Shown here: positions 1 through 13,320 of the stretch, piece after piece
How the letters are laid out: each line of letters opens with the position of its first letter
Numbering within the stretch: the stretch's first letter is position 1
DNA from: Humulus lupulus
Taxonomy: Eukaryota > Streptophyta > Magnoliopsida > Rosales > Cannabaceae
Length of the DNA: 64,000 nt
NCBI RefSeq assembly: GCF_963169125.1
Contig: NC_084794.1
Coordinates: 223,507,409-223,571,408 of the forward strand
Direction: 5' to 3'
The notes under the pieces: generated by a model
What the model was told of the DNA's origin: nothing
What the model saw: the letters and a program-made list of their open reading frames with translations, nothing else
The model's database searches: none
Position numbers and translations under genes: made by a program

Positions 1-39
1 AGACACTCATCATACCCCCAAACTTGAATGGTTGCTTGT
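1..39. mobile_element. Athila/Tat-like retrotransposon remnant, left piece
   Basis: The stretch with CCCCCAAACTTGAATGG followed by a TTGCTTGT run resembles the 3' untranslated part of Athila/Tat-type gypsy elements, and it joins naturally to the sequence at 2549 once the intervening solo LTR is removed. Only 39 bases are in the window, so the assignment rests on this junction and is tentative. Confidence 0.4.
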
Positions 40-2548
40 TGTGCCAGACTTGTTAATTAAGTCTCTTGGTTATAAACGTATAACTAAGGTTAATGACAAG
101 GGTTAGGGTTAAAATTTTGGTCAAAAGGAAATGTTGACTTTTCATTAAAAATATTTGCATTCATACATGGGATCCCAAAATAACATAAACAGTTCAAGAG
201 TTACAACTAGCCGACCTAAGCAGCAAAATAAGAGATACAACCCTAGTTCCTCCAAGATAACCCCGGTCGTGGTGGCCAAGCAGTCGCATATGTACACTTT
301 GCCACCGAAGCTCTCCAACTCATGGCTAGTCCAGCTTCCCTTTCCCTTTACCTGCACCACATAGCACCTATGAGCCAAGGCTCAACAAGAAAACTTAAAC
401 ATGTGCATGAACAGTAAATATAGATTCTAGATGCATATCTAGCATTCCCAGTAGTAATAACCTACTCATGCATGCATACAATTACAATTAAATGATCATA
501 GGATCATTCTGGGGCTCGCTGCCCTGAATAGATTACCATAGAGTCATCACGGGGCCCTATGCCTTAGCTATATGACTATAGAGTCACCCGGGGCCCTTTA
601 CGCTAGCTCTGAGTAACTAGCCATAGAGTTAGCCAAGTGCTTTGTTCTTTTCCAAGTAACCATAGGGTTGGTCAATGTAATAGTACATCCCTGATTAGGC
701 CTAAGCCTCTCGACCAGCGCACAGTGCGCTATTGCCGCCCTTGACTAATAAGTCAATGCCTTAACCAGATATTCAGATAACCAGATAACTAGACACAGAT
801 AAGCATAACTCAGACAATACAAGTATGCATACATATTAATCATATATCTCAACCAATTAAATACAAGCACAGTATTAACTATGTTTCTTAACAGGGTCGA
901 GCCCTAATTACACAGATAATGCAAACAAGCGTATATCATTTAGCAATTATCCGGGTATGGAGCATTCAAGCATGCATAATCAATGATCACAATCATAATC
1001 TTAATCATGCTCATTCTCAAGGGCCCGAGCCCTATTCATAATTATATTTAACAACTGGGCCAAGCCCAAATCATATTTATCATGTATTGGGTGCAGTTTT
1101 CTTACCTCAAGTCTGAGTGCAACGTATAATAAGAACGACCCCCGAGCATGATCCCAGTTCCAAGCCCCTAGAGATAACCTAGTCACAACAATAATATAAA
1201 ATCTCATTAATAACGAGAGAATAAAGGCTTCTAGACTGAGTCCTAGCCTCTGAGACGTCGAATTCTACTAAATTGGGTAGTAGAATCGATCCAGAGCCCT
1301 TAAGTTTGAGTTCCCGTCACTCAAAACCTAAATTGGCCATTTCTGCCTATGCTCACCGCGGCACCCCCTTACGGGTTGCAGCAAGCCTCAAGTCAGAGGC
1401 TCCCAGCCCCTACATTCCTTGGACACGTGTCACGACTCAGAGCTGCTAGGTCGCGGCACGCCTCTATGAAACTGAATCCTCTGGGCCCTAGGTACACGTG
1501 GATCGCAGCGCCCCAAGAACAGGGTCGCGGCACGACTCTACGAACCTAGATTTCCAGCTTTTTCCTCAAGCCAAATCTTACCCAAAATCATCCCAAACAA
1601 TTCCCAAAACCATAATTCAACCCCAAAACAACATCAACATATTACCAGCAACAAAACCCAACCTAAAACTTGACCAAAAACTCACCAAAACTCACAATTA
1701 ACCCCTTGAGCCTCAAAGCTCAAGAACACTAGAAAAACAAAAACATAACTCAGTCAAAATAGGGATTAATGCTTACCTTAGCTGTGTTTAATGATCTCCT
1801 AGCTGCAACCAATCCAACCCTAGATTCAAGCCTTCAATTTCCTTGAATTCCCTTAGTTTTCCTCAAGAAATCTACACCAAAATAGAGAGAGAGAGAGAGT
1901 GAGGGAACGGTTGGGAGAGAGAGAGAGAGCTGATGAGAGTTCTAAGGCTAGTAAGTGTTTTGTGTTTTGTGAGTTACTTAGAATTCAAGTAAATCTCGAG
2001 GCTCGGGGTACCAAAAATGTCCCCGATGGTAAAATGGTCAAAATCCCCGAAATTCCCTCCTAATATCACTAACTCTGAATATATCCCCAAATATTTATTC
2101 CCATTACCCGATATCCCGGTAATGTACTAAATACCCAAAATAGCCCTTGACGCCGAGTCGGGTATTTGATCCTGTTATGACTCTCTCGCTAACTTGCTCC
2201 CTAGGATCGCCTCATGCCGAGTAACCCAAATATATCCACATAATAATGTGGTCTCACACATATATCACATATATGCACATATATTCCAAATATACCTGTG
2301 ATGAGCCAAATTACGAAAATTTCCCTTCTAATAAGAAACGAACCCACAAGCATATTTAATACACCTAAACATGCATATCTAGTCATATTATAATATAACT
2401 CATGTAATCATATAATGATACACACATATATATCACATAAACACATATTTCATAATTAAATCACATATATGCAAATAATTTCCATAATTTTTCATCCTGG
2501 CCCCCTAATCAAGGCCTTAAGCCTTATTAGGTAATTTGGGACGTTACA
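40..2548. mobile_element. solo LTR, Ty3/gypsy-type, about 2.5 kb
   Basis: It starts TGTGCCAGAC and ends GGGACGTTACA, and is flanked by an exact 5-bp duplication CTTGT (35-39 and 2549-2553). There is no PBS, PPT or coding region inside, so it is a solo LTR left by recombination. It is related to the element at 10812-13320: both carry the motif CCGACCTAAGC, the GTGGCCAAGC-type box, a cluster of degenerate short repeats (about 490-680 here) and a long pyrimidine/purine zone. A GA microsatellite lies at about 1890-1931. The small ORFs in it have no recognisable domain. Confidence 0.85.
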
Positions 2549-5497
2549 CTTGTCCTCAACACATGAAAGACTTCTTAAGTACCAAAACACAATGATTTAT
2601 GAATTCTTCAAGAACACCATCAATAAATTTCATCTCAAAAGACCTATAGCAAAATATACTAAACTAACCAAAACTGAGAGTGTGAATATAGACCAAGAAC
2701 ATGTTATCTCAACGTTGCAAACTCCTCTTCAATCACCCAATATGTGAATCAAAATAAATTACTAGAATTTCAACAAGTCAATACTCAATTATTAATATCA
2801 TCATCTCATTGTGTGCAAATCGTCTCTAATAATCTCAAACAAGTATGTAGCTCATGTGCATCAAGATAATGAATAGATTAAACAATCAAAACAAACATAA
2901 GATTACTTGTTCAACTTATCTCCACTAATGTAAATCAAGAGGACTTTATTTGGCTTATAATATTAGGCTTGGGTGAATAATTAATGAAAAAGATACATTT
3001 CAGCTCAATTTCGCACCATAAACTTACAAAATGACTAACTTTACAATACAAATTTTCCAATTTCCAAATAATTTCTTCATTTTTTTTATTCCATGCTTCT
3101 ATTTTGCACGAATGTGTTACAACTCCCCCAAACTTGTTTATTTCTTCATTGTTTTTCACTTCTCTTTTCATTTTCTTTTCAACTTTTTTTTCATTGATAA
3201 GAAACTTTTCAATACAATACAAATGGAGTGTAACTCACTTTTCTCATTAAAAACAAAACATACGTTCTCCAATAACACTATCATAACATACCCCATTCCT
3301 CACTTTACAACACACTTCATAAATCAATATAATTAAATCCTACATTTATGGTGCAAATGAGGGTAAAATGATAAAAAAATTAATCAATTTTAAATCTTAA
3401 AATCACAAGCTCAAGATGGGCTTAAATAGCAAAGAATAAGGTGTCAATATTAGGCTCAAAAAGGGAAACAAAAGAAAAATGTATTTATAGGTTAGGAAAA
3501 TGCCTCTATCATATCTACACAACAAAGACATAGGATTTCACCTCAACAAGTTACTCAAGTAAATTCTAGTTGTCTCTAGGTCAATCAAAATGAAACTAAG
3601 TCTCTACAATACCCACAAAGCCACACAATGCATAAGAATCATAGAAATACATGTGATCAAAAGATAGAGACAACAACATTAACAACAAGTAAGATAAGTC
3701 AAGCACACAGTCAACAAGATTCAAAACACATACCAAGAGACATCAAAGAATTAAGCATAATATTCATCATCAAAACCCACATGTCATATAGTCCACATCT
3801 CAGTTTAGTTTACTATTGCAGTTCATAATAATAAAATAGACATACGCAGACTCTACCCAACCGAATAAAAATAAAAGAAACAAAAAACTATAAGAAAAAT
3901 TTTCCCCCAAACTTAAATTAAAAAATGTCTTCACTATTTGCAAAACAACTCAAAAGGGAAAAAAATAAAAAATAAAAATTACCTCCCAACTATTCAAAGA
4001 GTCATCGGCCGGTCCTCCCATCGCCATCAGTAGCGGCGTCACTACCATAGTCTTAAATGAACTATCCAACGCCTAACTAATGGTTGAGTATTTCATTCGT
4101 CGAATGCACTACATTGTTACTGACTAGTCGATTAATTATAAATTGTAGCACATCATCACCTACCAAATAAAACAAAATTTGCAATTTAGGTAATACAAAA
4201 TAAGAAATTTGTAAATTTAGTTTAACCTCTTATGATGTAGAAACAGATGCATGTATAGGATCTTTTATTTTTCCACATATGACTGTCTCATTCTCTTCTA
4301 TATGCACATCTTCTACTCCATCCAACAATTTTCCTTCTTTTGGTATCTCGTGTTCTATTGGAATAGAAACATGTATGAGTTGCTCATGTGACTCTTCATC
4401 ATATATGACTACATCTTCTGACAGTCTAATTTTTTGCAGTTCTTTACGTATGGTTGGAGAGTAACAAGAATAATCCATCGTATTGTTAATTTCATCCAAC
4501 CTTACCCATTCATCTTCAATTTCATTCAACCATGCCCATGCGTTTGGTAGTCGAATTGTTGACAATTCTCTACGCGTGGTTGGACAAAAATATGAATAAT
4601 CCATCATATAAAATTAAACATTCTAACACGACCCATAAACTAAAAAAACAATAATATACAAATGGTTAAATTAAAATAAGAAAAAAAAAACAAAAACAAT
4701 AATATACAAATTCTTAGATTAAAACAAAATATGTCTTCATTATATTAATTCAATTTAACTTGTTTAATCTCTAACAATGGTGCTAAAAACTTGTTGCAAA
4801 AATAATAGACATGCTTCCAAGTGCACAAGTCGAACAAGTAATAAAGTGTTCAAGAGACAGACATCGCCCCACGAGGAATAAAAATCAATTAAATAAACTA
4901 AATACAGTGAATAATAATTCCTATTTTATCCAAGCGATCAATTTAGAATGTTATAAATTACAAAAGTAAATTAAAATTAGTTTGGAAAAACACAATATAT
5001 TGACAATTGTTAAGGTTTCAATTTCACTCTTCTATAATTCTAATCTCATTTTTTAAAGTGCCTAATTCAATCCAATATTCTCAAGAACCTAGAGCATTGA
5101 TTTTTCTCTATACCCTCTCCCGAGTGCCGCATAAAGAATGTGTAAGTGATACCTAGCCTATATCTTCATACGACCATTTATCCCTACCTTCATTAAGTTC
5201 CACTCTAGAAATAATTCTAAATATTCCACCTCTCGATTTCACAACCTAGAACTACTTCAGCTACCTAGATCCACGCTTATCTCTCGACCTCACATAACCT
5301 AAGTTGTTCTACTTGCTGTCGAATTGTTTAAATGCTCCCCTCTCGAGTAATAATTTTTACAATCTAAATATAGCCCTAGTTACAATCATATAATGCATCA
5401 CAGCGTATAAATGATAAATATAGCATCAATGAATCAAAATAGAACACAAGAGCAAGATTGGACTAAAATAAATTGTCTTAAATCATAAAACTAGAAT
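2549..5497 (-). mobile_element. degenerate Athila/Tat-like gypsy remnant
   Basis: AT-rich sequence without an intact gene. At about 4773-4860 is a block (GGTGCTAAAAACTTG, then an AAGTGCACAAGTCG motif and a CCACGAGGAAT motif) that resembles the PBS/LTR junction of Athila-type elements read on the minus strand. The matching LTR would then run to 5497 and resume at 21287 after the inserted Tat-like element. This is family resemblance from memory of the pattern, not an alignment. Confidence 0.4.
4230..4607 (-). other. 125-codon ORF with an internal repeat, function unknown
   Basis: An open frame of 125 codons inside the Athila-like remnant. It contains two imperfect copies of a roughly 40-residue unit beginning MMDYSYFCPTTRREL and TMDYSCYSPTIRKEL. 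No known domain is recognised. It is probably leftover retroelement sequence; it is listed only because the duplicated unit is visible in the frame. There is no evidence of expression. Confidence 0.2.
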
Positions 5498-6622
5498 TAT
5501 TGACGGTGAAAATTCGTCAATGATAGAAGGTCAGAAAACTCAAATGGTATTAGTAAGACTAAGTAAATATAACTTTTGATGAGCTTGAAAAAGAAGAGTG
5601 TAGAATAGTAACACTGGAGGGAAACACGTATATTGCTTAACAGCCTCTTTGTATACATTGAATTTTCCAACCCCTTAGTCTGAGGGGTGGAAGTCTATTT
5701 ATAGCTGGGCTCTAATGGCCCCTGATACAGGGTGTCCTAGGGGACAAGAAAATACGTAGGTACATTGTCAGGGTAGTGGTGTTGGTCGTAGTGGTGCAGT
5801 GGGGCGTGGTGTCGACCCTGGTACATGGCCAAGGGTATGCATATCATGTCACCACTTCTCGTACTAAGTCGTACCACCACGACTTGTCGAATACGGATGT
5901 CAGGGCCACGCCTCTGACCTCTTTAGCCTAGTACATCCTATACCCATACATGAAGGTTGTTCTTGTTTCTCCAAGATATGCCTTGGCTCCAAGTTGGGTT
6001 TAGGAGACAATGGCCTCGCGAGGCGATCTCTGGGGCCGAGTCGTGAGGGGTCTCTAATGGTTTCACCTACAAGGGCGAGATGCAAGGGCGTCTCGCATGG
6101 TCTCACGAGGCTTCGCGACATGACACGAGAAATCTCACAGGGCCACTGAAGATAGACGTGTGGGGATCTCACATAAGGACAACCTCGCATAGTGAGTCCC
6201 TTAAGTCTATCGCGACCTTTGTGTAGGGGATGCAAGGGCGTCTCGCAAGGCTTCCCGGCATGACGTGAGGAATGGCGAGATGGGTGTCTCGTGGGGCCAC
6301 ATAGGCCAAGGGGCTCTCATGGTCATGCGAGGCATCCCACGGGGCCACCTAGGAGAGACACGAGGGGGTCTCACATAAAGACAGCCTCACATAGTGAGGC
6401 CCTTAAGTCTATCGCGGCCTTTGCGTAGGGACAACCTCGCATAGTGAGGCCCTTGAGTCCCTTGTGGCCTTTGCATAGGGAAAACCTTGCATAGTGAGGC
6501 TCTTGATTTCCTTGTGTTCCTTGCATAGGGACGGCTTCGCATGGCAAGGCCTTTAGGCGTAGCGTGGTTGAACTCGTGGCTTTGTGTGTGATGCTTTATG
6601 GGATAATTTTCCCATATTCACA
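5498..6622 (-). repeat. 3' LTR of the Tat-like element
   Basis: 1125 bp, matching 20091-21286. On plus it begins TATTGACGG (the right copy has TGTTGACGG, so TG has become TA) and ends CCCATATTCACA. It contains a run of about 60-bp tandem units around 6360-6560, each carrying GCATAGTGAGGCCC. The TATA box lies at about 5697. Confidence 0.85.
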
Positions 6623-7523
6623 CTTTCCCTTGAGTCTATGAGCATACTTTCAAGTGTGTTTGTAGACTCTTTCATATGTTTTCTGTGTGATATGTATGGC
6701 AGTCATGCTTCGTCTTTTTTTAAGGAGCATGGAAGGCTCGCCATTTGAGTGATATCTTGTGGTGAATGAAGATACACAGAATGCACCTTCGTGGTGTGTT
6801 TCTTTCTAATTTATAAAGAAACACAAGATCCAACTAGCTTTGGTGGTGATCCAAGTGTGTCCTTAAGATTGAATGATAGCCAACCATTCCCAAGTGCAGA
6901 TCCCAAGGTTGTTAATATATTTGATCCCTGCTCTCCATTTTGAATTTGATCCAAGGGCTAAGGAGCTTTGGGTCTTCCTATAAATACCTCAAGGCTTGGA
7001 TTCATTTTTTCACACCAAAACTTGCTTAGCCTAGTGGTATCTCATTGAAGTTATTTCCAAGGGCTCCAAGGTTCTATCCTCCATAGAAGCACTCTTGAGG
7101 TAATTTTCGTCCCTTTCAATTAAATTCTTATTTTTTTTAAACTTATTCTTCCTTGTCCCATGTTTGCATTGCAAGGAGCATAAAGTGTTTTCACTTAGGA
7201 GGTCTTCTTCGCACCCCCCAAGGTCCACCCCTCGCCTACCCAAGGATTCATTTTTGCACATCCAAAGGTTTGCCCTTGCACCATCCAAGGACCCGCATAC
7301 GCACATGCCGGTATGCCTTCCTTCGAGTGATATATGTATTCCCCTTTGATTTTTTATACGTTAGTTAGGGTCATAGGTTAGTATATACCTTTGCCTCAAG
7401 AGTTCCTTTTTCCCATGGCATGTTAGGCGTGTATACATGGGCTCTTATCTTACACCCTTTACATTCATGTTGTAGATATAGGGTTGGATTCACGCACACA
7501 CATCGTCGAGTCTTAGCTTGCCT
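6623..7523. other. untranslated region between the 3' LTR and the antisense ORF
   Basis: Non-coding internal part of the Tat-like element. It begins at the polypurine tract of the minus-strand element. I see no conserved domain in any frame; the short ORFs at 7031-7368 overlap on both strands and look like chance. Confidence 0.5.
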
Positions 7524-10012
7524 ATGTCATCTAGACAGTCTTTTAAAGTCCCTCCCGACGATGAGCCTATCGAGTTGTCATCTTCCAACTCTGAGGCTGA
7601 CGTTTGCAAACCCTCTGCAAATGCAGGTGTATGAATGCTCTACTTGTAAAGGTTATCCTACCTCAGGCAGAAGGCATGGGGTCTTGAGAGTGAACTCGAA
7701 TCTTTCACCAGTGGTGGGGGTTTAGGTTTCTCCCCATGGCATGAAACATATGTTTCCCAACTAAAATCAACCCTTCAAGATTGCATAGTCGAAATCACTT
7801 TCCTGGAGGAAAACTTACCACTTGAACCTCCATCTTCCTATGGAGATGGACCCCCAGGCGCCAAGGGTCACACCATGGGCGTGCTGATTGTGATCTATTT
7901 TAACTTGAGTTTTTCTCCATGGCCTTTCCCTCATTTCTTCATCTGTCCACAGTCAAACGTCATAGGGTTAAGCATTATGCGGGTAGACATAGGACATGTA
8001 AAGGGCCTTCTAGGGGGTTGATGAAGTCAGGCTCACAAACCGCCTGTTGTTTCTGTCTAGGAATCAAACATGTCGAGGGAGATCCTTGATGATTCCGAGA
8101 ACGCGTGCATCGAGTCTACTCTTACCTAGATTAAGCTTTATAACATGTTGAAGGCCCATCAACTATCACTGGACATCAGCTTCGTCATTCCATCTCGTAA
8201 CAACAGTGCGTCTAAGCCGCTAGAGGGGCTTATAGCTTTCAGTGACTCAGTGATCAAGTCCAGAGGGGTCTTGCCACTTCACCCCTTCTTTGTTAAGATA
8301 CTTACTATTTCGAGCTGGAACCTCTTCGGCTATCACCCAACTCTTAGGTTGTGTTGAGTTGTTTGTATGTGCTATACAAGCAAGTGCACTTTCGAGGGCC
8401 CTCCATGAATGAGGTCCATCATTTGTTCACTTTGAGGGCGAACCCAACAGCCCCTGGCTTCTATAAGCTCGAGAAATTTGTGGTTCTAACACAGTATTCC
8501 CTTGTGGAGGACTCCATTTCCAATAGGGGTTCGTGGAAGAGAAATTTTTTCTTCACCAACAGCGTATCTACCCAGCATACGCGCTTCAACACATCAAGTA
8601 ATCCTTTTCTACCTGCACATATATATATATATATATATTAAAAAAAATTATGTTATTTTTTACTTGTCTTTACCCCTCTCCTCAAGTTTTCCTAACTACA
8701 CTTATTTCTTTTCCTTGACCATAGGTCTTGAAGGGGTTGTTGGCCCTGCTATGAGTTTGGCAGCCCACGATCGTGTGGCAAACATCCTGGCAGTACCAGC
8801 TTCATGCAAATAGGTCTATAGCCTTTTACTGAGGGCAATCTCTATTCATCCAAGTTGCTCTCTCCAGACCAAGCCATTCCCTTGTGCTCCGTCTCATCCA
8901 AGTCTACCATCCCGAATACCACAGACAATGATGAAGACTATCACTACTCCAAGGGTGACCTAATGGATACTAAAGATGAGGCTAAGGTGGAGTCCGAGAA
9001 CTATTCCTGCTTAAGATCCTTAGTTGACGGGGTTGGGGATGTTGCTGACGATGGATGCACCGAGAACGTCACTTCCCAGATCCCGTCGTTGGTAGTAGGT
9101 AGCGAGTTTTCTTTCAACACCCATCCTCCTGTTCCTCCTATCCCAAAGAGGAATTTTGTCCTACCTTCCTTTGATGATGCTCTTCTACCCTTGGGGCGCA
9201 TTTGGGACAGTCGTCTTCGGGTACCTTACTTCCTAAAGAGGTGACATCGCGCCCCTCTGCTCCTCGTGCCTTCGTGGACGGATCAGAACCTTCTCGGTTC
9301 CTTTCCTTATCTAGGCATGCATCGACAGGTATACGTGTCTCCCCCCGCCAAGCCCATGCTTCCACTTCTTGGGGGCATCATTTGGCGACCTAGTACAGAG
9401 AGGCCATGAGCCACTACCTGGGGAATATTTTTTAAGGTGAGTGGGGGTCTATGTATGATATTCCAAATGCCAAGTTGGGTGAGGCTTATATGCAATCCTC
9501 TATGCAGGTGCTTGTCCAAACACTTAATGTATGTTTTTCAGTTTTAATATCGCATGATCATTGATGTTTTGTTTTGTTTCTTTGTTTTTACTTAGGCTTC
9601 CATCTTGGGTCACCGTTTTGTTACCTCGAGCTCCTCATCCACACAATGGTTACAGTTCAAGCTTAAGGGGGTGATGAAGGACCTCTCCTTGGCCAAGGCA
9701 GAAAAAGATGAGTTGACCGCACGGATCAATGACTTAGAGGGCCAGCATACTGAGGCAATCCGCCAGAGGGATGCTGCACTAGCCAAGATCGCGTCGACCT
9801 CTCGGTCTAACACCAGGCTCGAAGCTAATATTCATACCCTGAATGAGAAGATTAAGACTCTTGAGGTTGAACTGGTGAACGCTTGGAATGGCATAGTCGA
9901 GCGCACATTGCATGTTGTGTGGAGGACTAACACTGAGGTCAACCTGTCCCCCTTTGGAGAGTATGCGACCGAGAAGATTTCCGAGTGGAAAGGTCGGGGT
10001 GGGAACCCATAG
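7524..10012 (+). pseudogene. antisense ORF of Tat element, Transposase_28-like, decayed
   Basis: On the plus strand, opposite to gag, open segments look like exons or frameshifted parts of one gene. An ATG at 7524 opens an acidic/serine-rich start (MSSRQSFKVPPDDEP). Around 8145-8357 is the motif LPLHPFFVKIL, typical of the 'putative gypsy type transposon' family (PF04195, Transposase_28). The block at 8855-9240 is acidic, and 9605-10012 is a long coiled coil rich in Lys/Glu/Leu, as in the C-terminal half of that family. Stops and frameshifts separate the blocks. Antisense ORFs between pol and the 3' LTR are known from Tat-lineage elements; their function is not established. Confidence 0.6.
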
Positions 10013-10811
10013 GCCCTTCTCCAAGGTGTATTATTATATTTTTTTTGCTATTGTGTAACCCTCTATGTTTTTTTCTTTTTGCATGGAACTTTTTTTGGTT
10101 ATATATGGAATTTTTCACGTCTGATGTCCTTTTAAGTTCGCCTTTGTGTGCGAAACTTTTATATATGGGACATTTCCTTATCTTTGGACTAACTGCGAGG
10201 ACGTATTGGCCTTTTGAGCCTTTGTCATCCTCTTTTGTTTATCATGCTTAAAGGGCTTTGATAAGTCTTTCTTCTTTGATGAATTCTTTATGTCTTCCTT
10301 GGACTGATGATCGTAGTCTTTTTGGTGCACCTTGACTATACTTGTAAGGACTTGTCAACCCTTTGGACTCTTGGCATCCTTTTATATTCTTTGTGCATGC
10401 TTTTTATTTTGTGCGAGAAGCGCCCTTCTCGTCATTATGCATAGTACTATTTTTAAAAGGGTCTCTTTTAGGACCCTTTTTGGCTAGACGGCTTGGTGGC
10501 CGCTCTAGGCTTATTGGTGGATGCTCTCCTTGAGGCCTTAACCCTCATGGAGGTATTAGCCTTCATTAGGAGGTTGTCAACATGAAATCTTTCGACTTCT
10601 TTTCACAAATGTCTCTTGTTGGACACCTTTTGGCAAGACAACTTGGTGGCCACTCTAGGCTTATTGGTGGACGTCCTCCTTGAGGTCTTACCCCTCGTGG
10701 AGGTATTATCCTATCACGAGGCTATCCTTGTAGAACCTTTTGGCTCCCTTGGCATCCATGAGGGTAGTTAATCCTTATGAATTCAAGAAATGCTCTAGGC
10801 TTATTAGAGGA
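10013..10811. repeat. diverged tandem repeats inside the Tat-like element
   Basis: Non-coding internal sequence. From about 10484 the unit 'CTCTAGGCTTATTGGTGGA', followed by a CTCCTTGAGG motif and a CTC(A/G)TGGAGGTATTA motif, recurs at 10484, about 10645 and 10795. It continues after the inserted solo LTR at 13321-13460. Unit size is about 160 bp with many substitutions. Confidence 0.6.
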
Positions 10812-13320
10812 TGTCACGCCCCGGCTGCCCCGGGACACGCGACGGTGATCGGTGAACCGGAAATTTGACTCATTGTCTGAGTCCTTTGGTTAAAAACGTG
10901 CTTCTAGTGTCATTATTAGGTTAAGGTGAAAATCAATAAAAAGAAAAGGATATATTTTACTAAAAACTGTTCATGGGCCCACCAGAACATTTAACAAGTT
11001 ATTTACATCTCAAAATGGTCGTTACTATTTAAAATCTACAACCTGCCGACCTAAGCGGCAAAATTAGGGTAAACCCCCTAGTTCCTCTGAGAACTTCTTG
11101 GCCGTGGTGGTCAAGCGGCCGCATCTATACACAGAGTCACCTCAGCTCTCCACTCAAGTTTGGGTGAGCTTTTCTTTCCCTTTACCTGCACCACATAGCA
11201 CCCATGAGCCAAAGCCCAACAAGAAAACACATATTGTAAGTAAACAATATCATATGATGTAATTACATCACACAGAGCTTACAGCTCTAAGCTGATGAGT
11301 GACTGTTGAGTAAGTCTCTAGTCATCAGATGAACAGGTGACTAGTGAGTCACACCTTGAATAGGTGACTGATGAGCCACACACTTTGGGCAGGTGACTGA
11401 TGAGTCACACTCTGGCTAGGTGACTAATGAGCCATGCTCAAGATAGGAGGCTAATGAGCCACGCTCTGGATAGGTGACTAATGAGCCACGCTATGGATAG
11501 GTGACTAATGAGCCACGCTCTGGAGGTCCCATACCCTCCTAGCCATGTGACTTGTGGGTCACCTTAGCCTTTTATGGCTCTGGCTCTAGATTTCTAGCCT
11601 TGGGCTAGACAAGCGCTTATTAATATTCATCAAACTTGAGGTCGGTCCGGCATTAATGCTCATGTGAGTCATTGAATGCAGATGTCGATTAGATCTAATC
11701 TTTGTTGGCTTGCATTAAGCATGCAAAAACCATCCTTGACTTATGAGTCAATGCCCTGACTAATGAGTCAGTGCCATTCACAAGTAAGCAATGCTACCAA
11801 GCATATATCATAGATCAAATATATAAACATGGGCATTCATCATGCTTACTTAACAGTTGCTAGCATAATAATGATCATGCACAAACACAGAGACTCAAGC
11901 TCTGAACAGTTTCATAGTCAATATTCATGGCATGCCTTAATGATATCTTTATGCAAATGATCAAGCTTGCAAAGCATTCAATATGCTATCAATGTTCGCA
12001 TTTAACCATCCAACATGCACCAAAATATAACCATGCATATCTCATTTGGGGGTGCAGTTCCTTACACTGTTTTCTTACCTCAGATTCGAGCTAGAATGAG
12101 TAAAAGAATGACCCTTGAGAACGATCTAACTTTAAGTCCTTTAGCGGTCACCTAATCATAACCAAATAAGGAATACCATCAATAAAATAAACATCATAGG
12201 TTTCCAAACACATATCTAGCCTCTGGGAGATCAATCCAAACTAATCCAAGTAGTAGGAACAATCCCGAGGCCTAAAACTATGTTTCCGGGGACAAAACAC
12301 GCAAACGGGGCGAAAACTGACCAAGGGCTGCGGCCCTAGCACCTTGGGCCGCGACCCCCAGCACTCCCTGAAGCAAGGGCCACGGCGCCCAGCAGGCACA
12401 AAAAGCCCCACCTGCTTCTTCAAGCAAGGGCCGCGGCACCCCAAGAATAGGGTCGCGGCCCCTAACCCTGGGCCATTCCCAAACACGTTTTTATCACCCC
12501 CAAAGCCTCCAAAATCATACCCAAACATTCCCCAATCATCAAATGAAAGTTCCTAAGCTTCCCAATGGTCCAAAACCCAAGGTTCAATCGAACCAAAAAC
12601 TCAACGATTCACAAAGTCTAATTCAAAGCTTAGAAATTCTAAAAACTCAAAACTTTAAACTTCGATTACCTTCGATTGGGTTGTTTTCTATAAAATCCTT
12701 CAGTTAAGAAGCTTCTAATCTTTCCTAGGATCGCTATGCCTCGATCCTCGCTCGATTCTGACTCCTAGAACTTGAGATTTCTTCAAAAAGGCTTCGGGTG
12801 GCAAAAATGAACTAACGAAGGAGAATGAGAGATTTTCTAACGTACGTTCTATCTGATAAGTTACTTCATGCTTAAGTAACCTCAAATAAAACCTAGTGCT
12901 TGGGACCCCGAAAACACCCCCGAGGACATTATAGTCAAAATCTCCAAAATTTCCTCCTGATCTCAAATACTCCCAATTTATCATCAAATAAACATTCTTA
13001 TTACCCCATATCTGACCCCGTTATGACAAAACTGCTAATCCATTATATATGACCGTCTCATGTCAACTAGCTCGAATATATCTCCATAATGATGGAATCT
13101 CATTCATAATTCACAATTTGCACCCAAATACACAATTATGCCCTAAACGGGACAAATTGCCAAAACAGTTCAATTAACAAATGTGGACCCACATGCATGA
13201 ATATAACATTATATTATGATATAATTCACATAACCATTTAATAGCATAATTAAACAAGTATGGCCCTCCCGGCCTACTAATCCCGCCATTAAACCACATC
13301 GGAGAATTCAGGGCATTATA
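10812..13320. mobile_element. solo LTR, Ty3/gypsy-type, nested in Tat element
   Basis: It starts TGTCACGCCCCGG and ends GGGCATTATA (the final CA has become TA), flanked by an exact duplication GAGGA (10807-10811 and 13321-13325). It has no coding domain, PBS or PPT. It contains a tandem array of about 30-bp units at 11337-11530. It is related to the solo LTR at 40-2548. Confidence 0.85.
11337..11530. repeat. tandem array of about 30-bp units in the solo LTR
   Basis: Six or more consecutive units of the type TAGGTGACTAATGAGCCACG, each followed by CTCTGGA or a variant. Spacing is 30-34 bp with gradual sequence change from left to right, which suggests stepwise duplication. Confidence 0.75.

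Noticed and set aside
40..13320. The two large solo LTRs have the same length (2509 bp)
   Set aside because: They are clearly diverged with different indels, so equal length is most likely coincidence.
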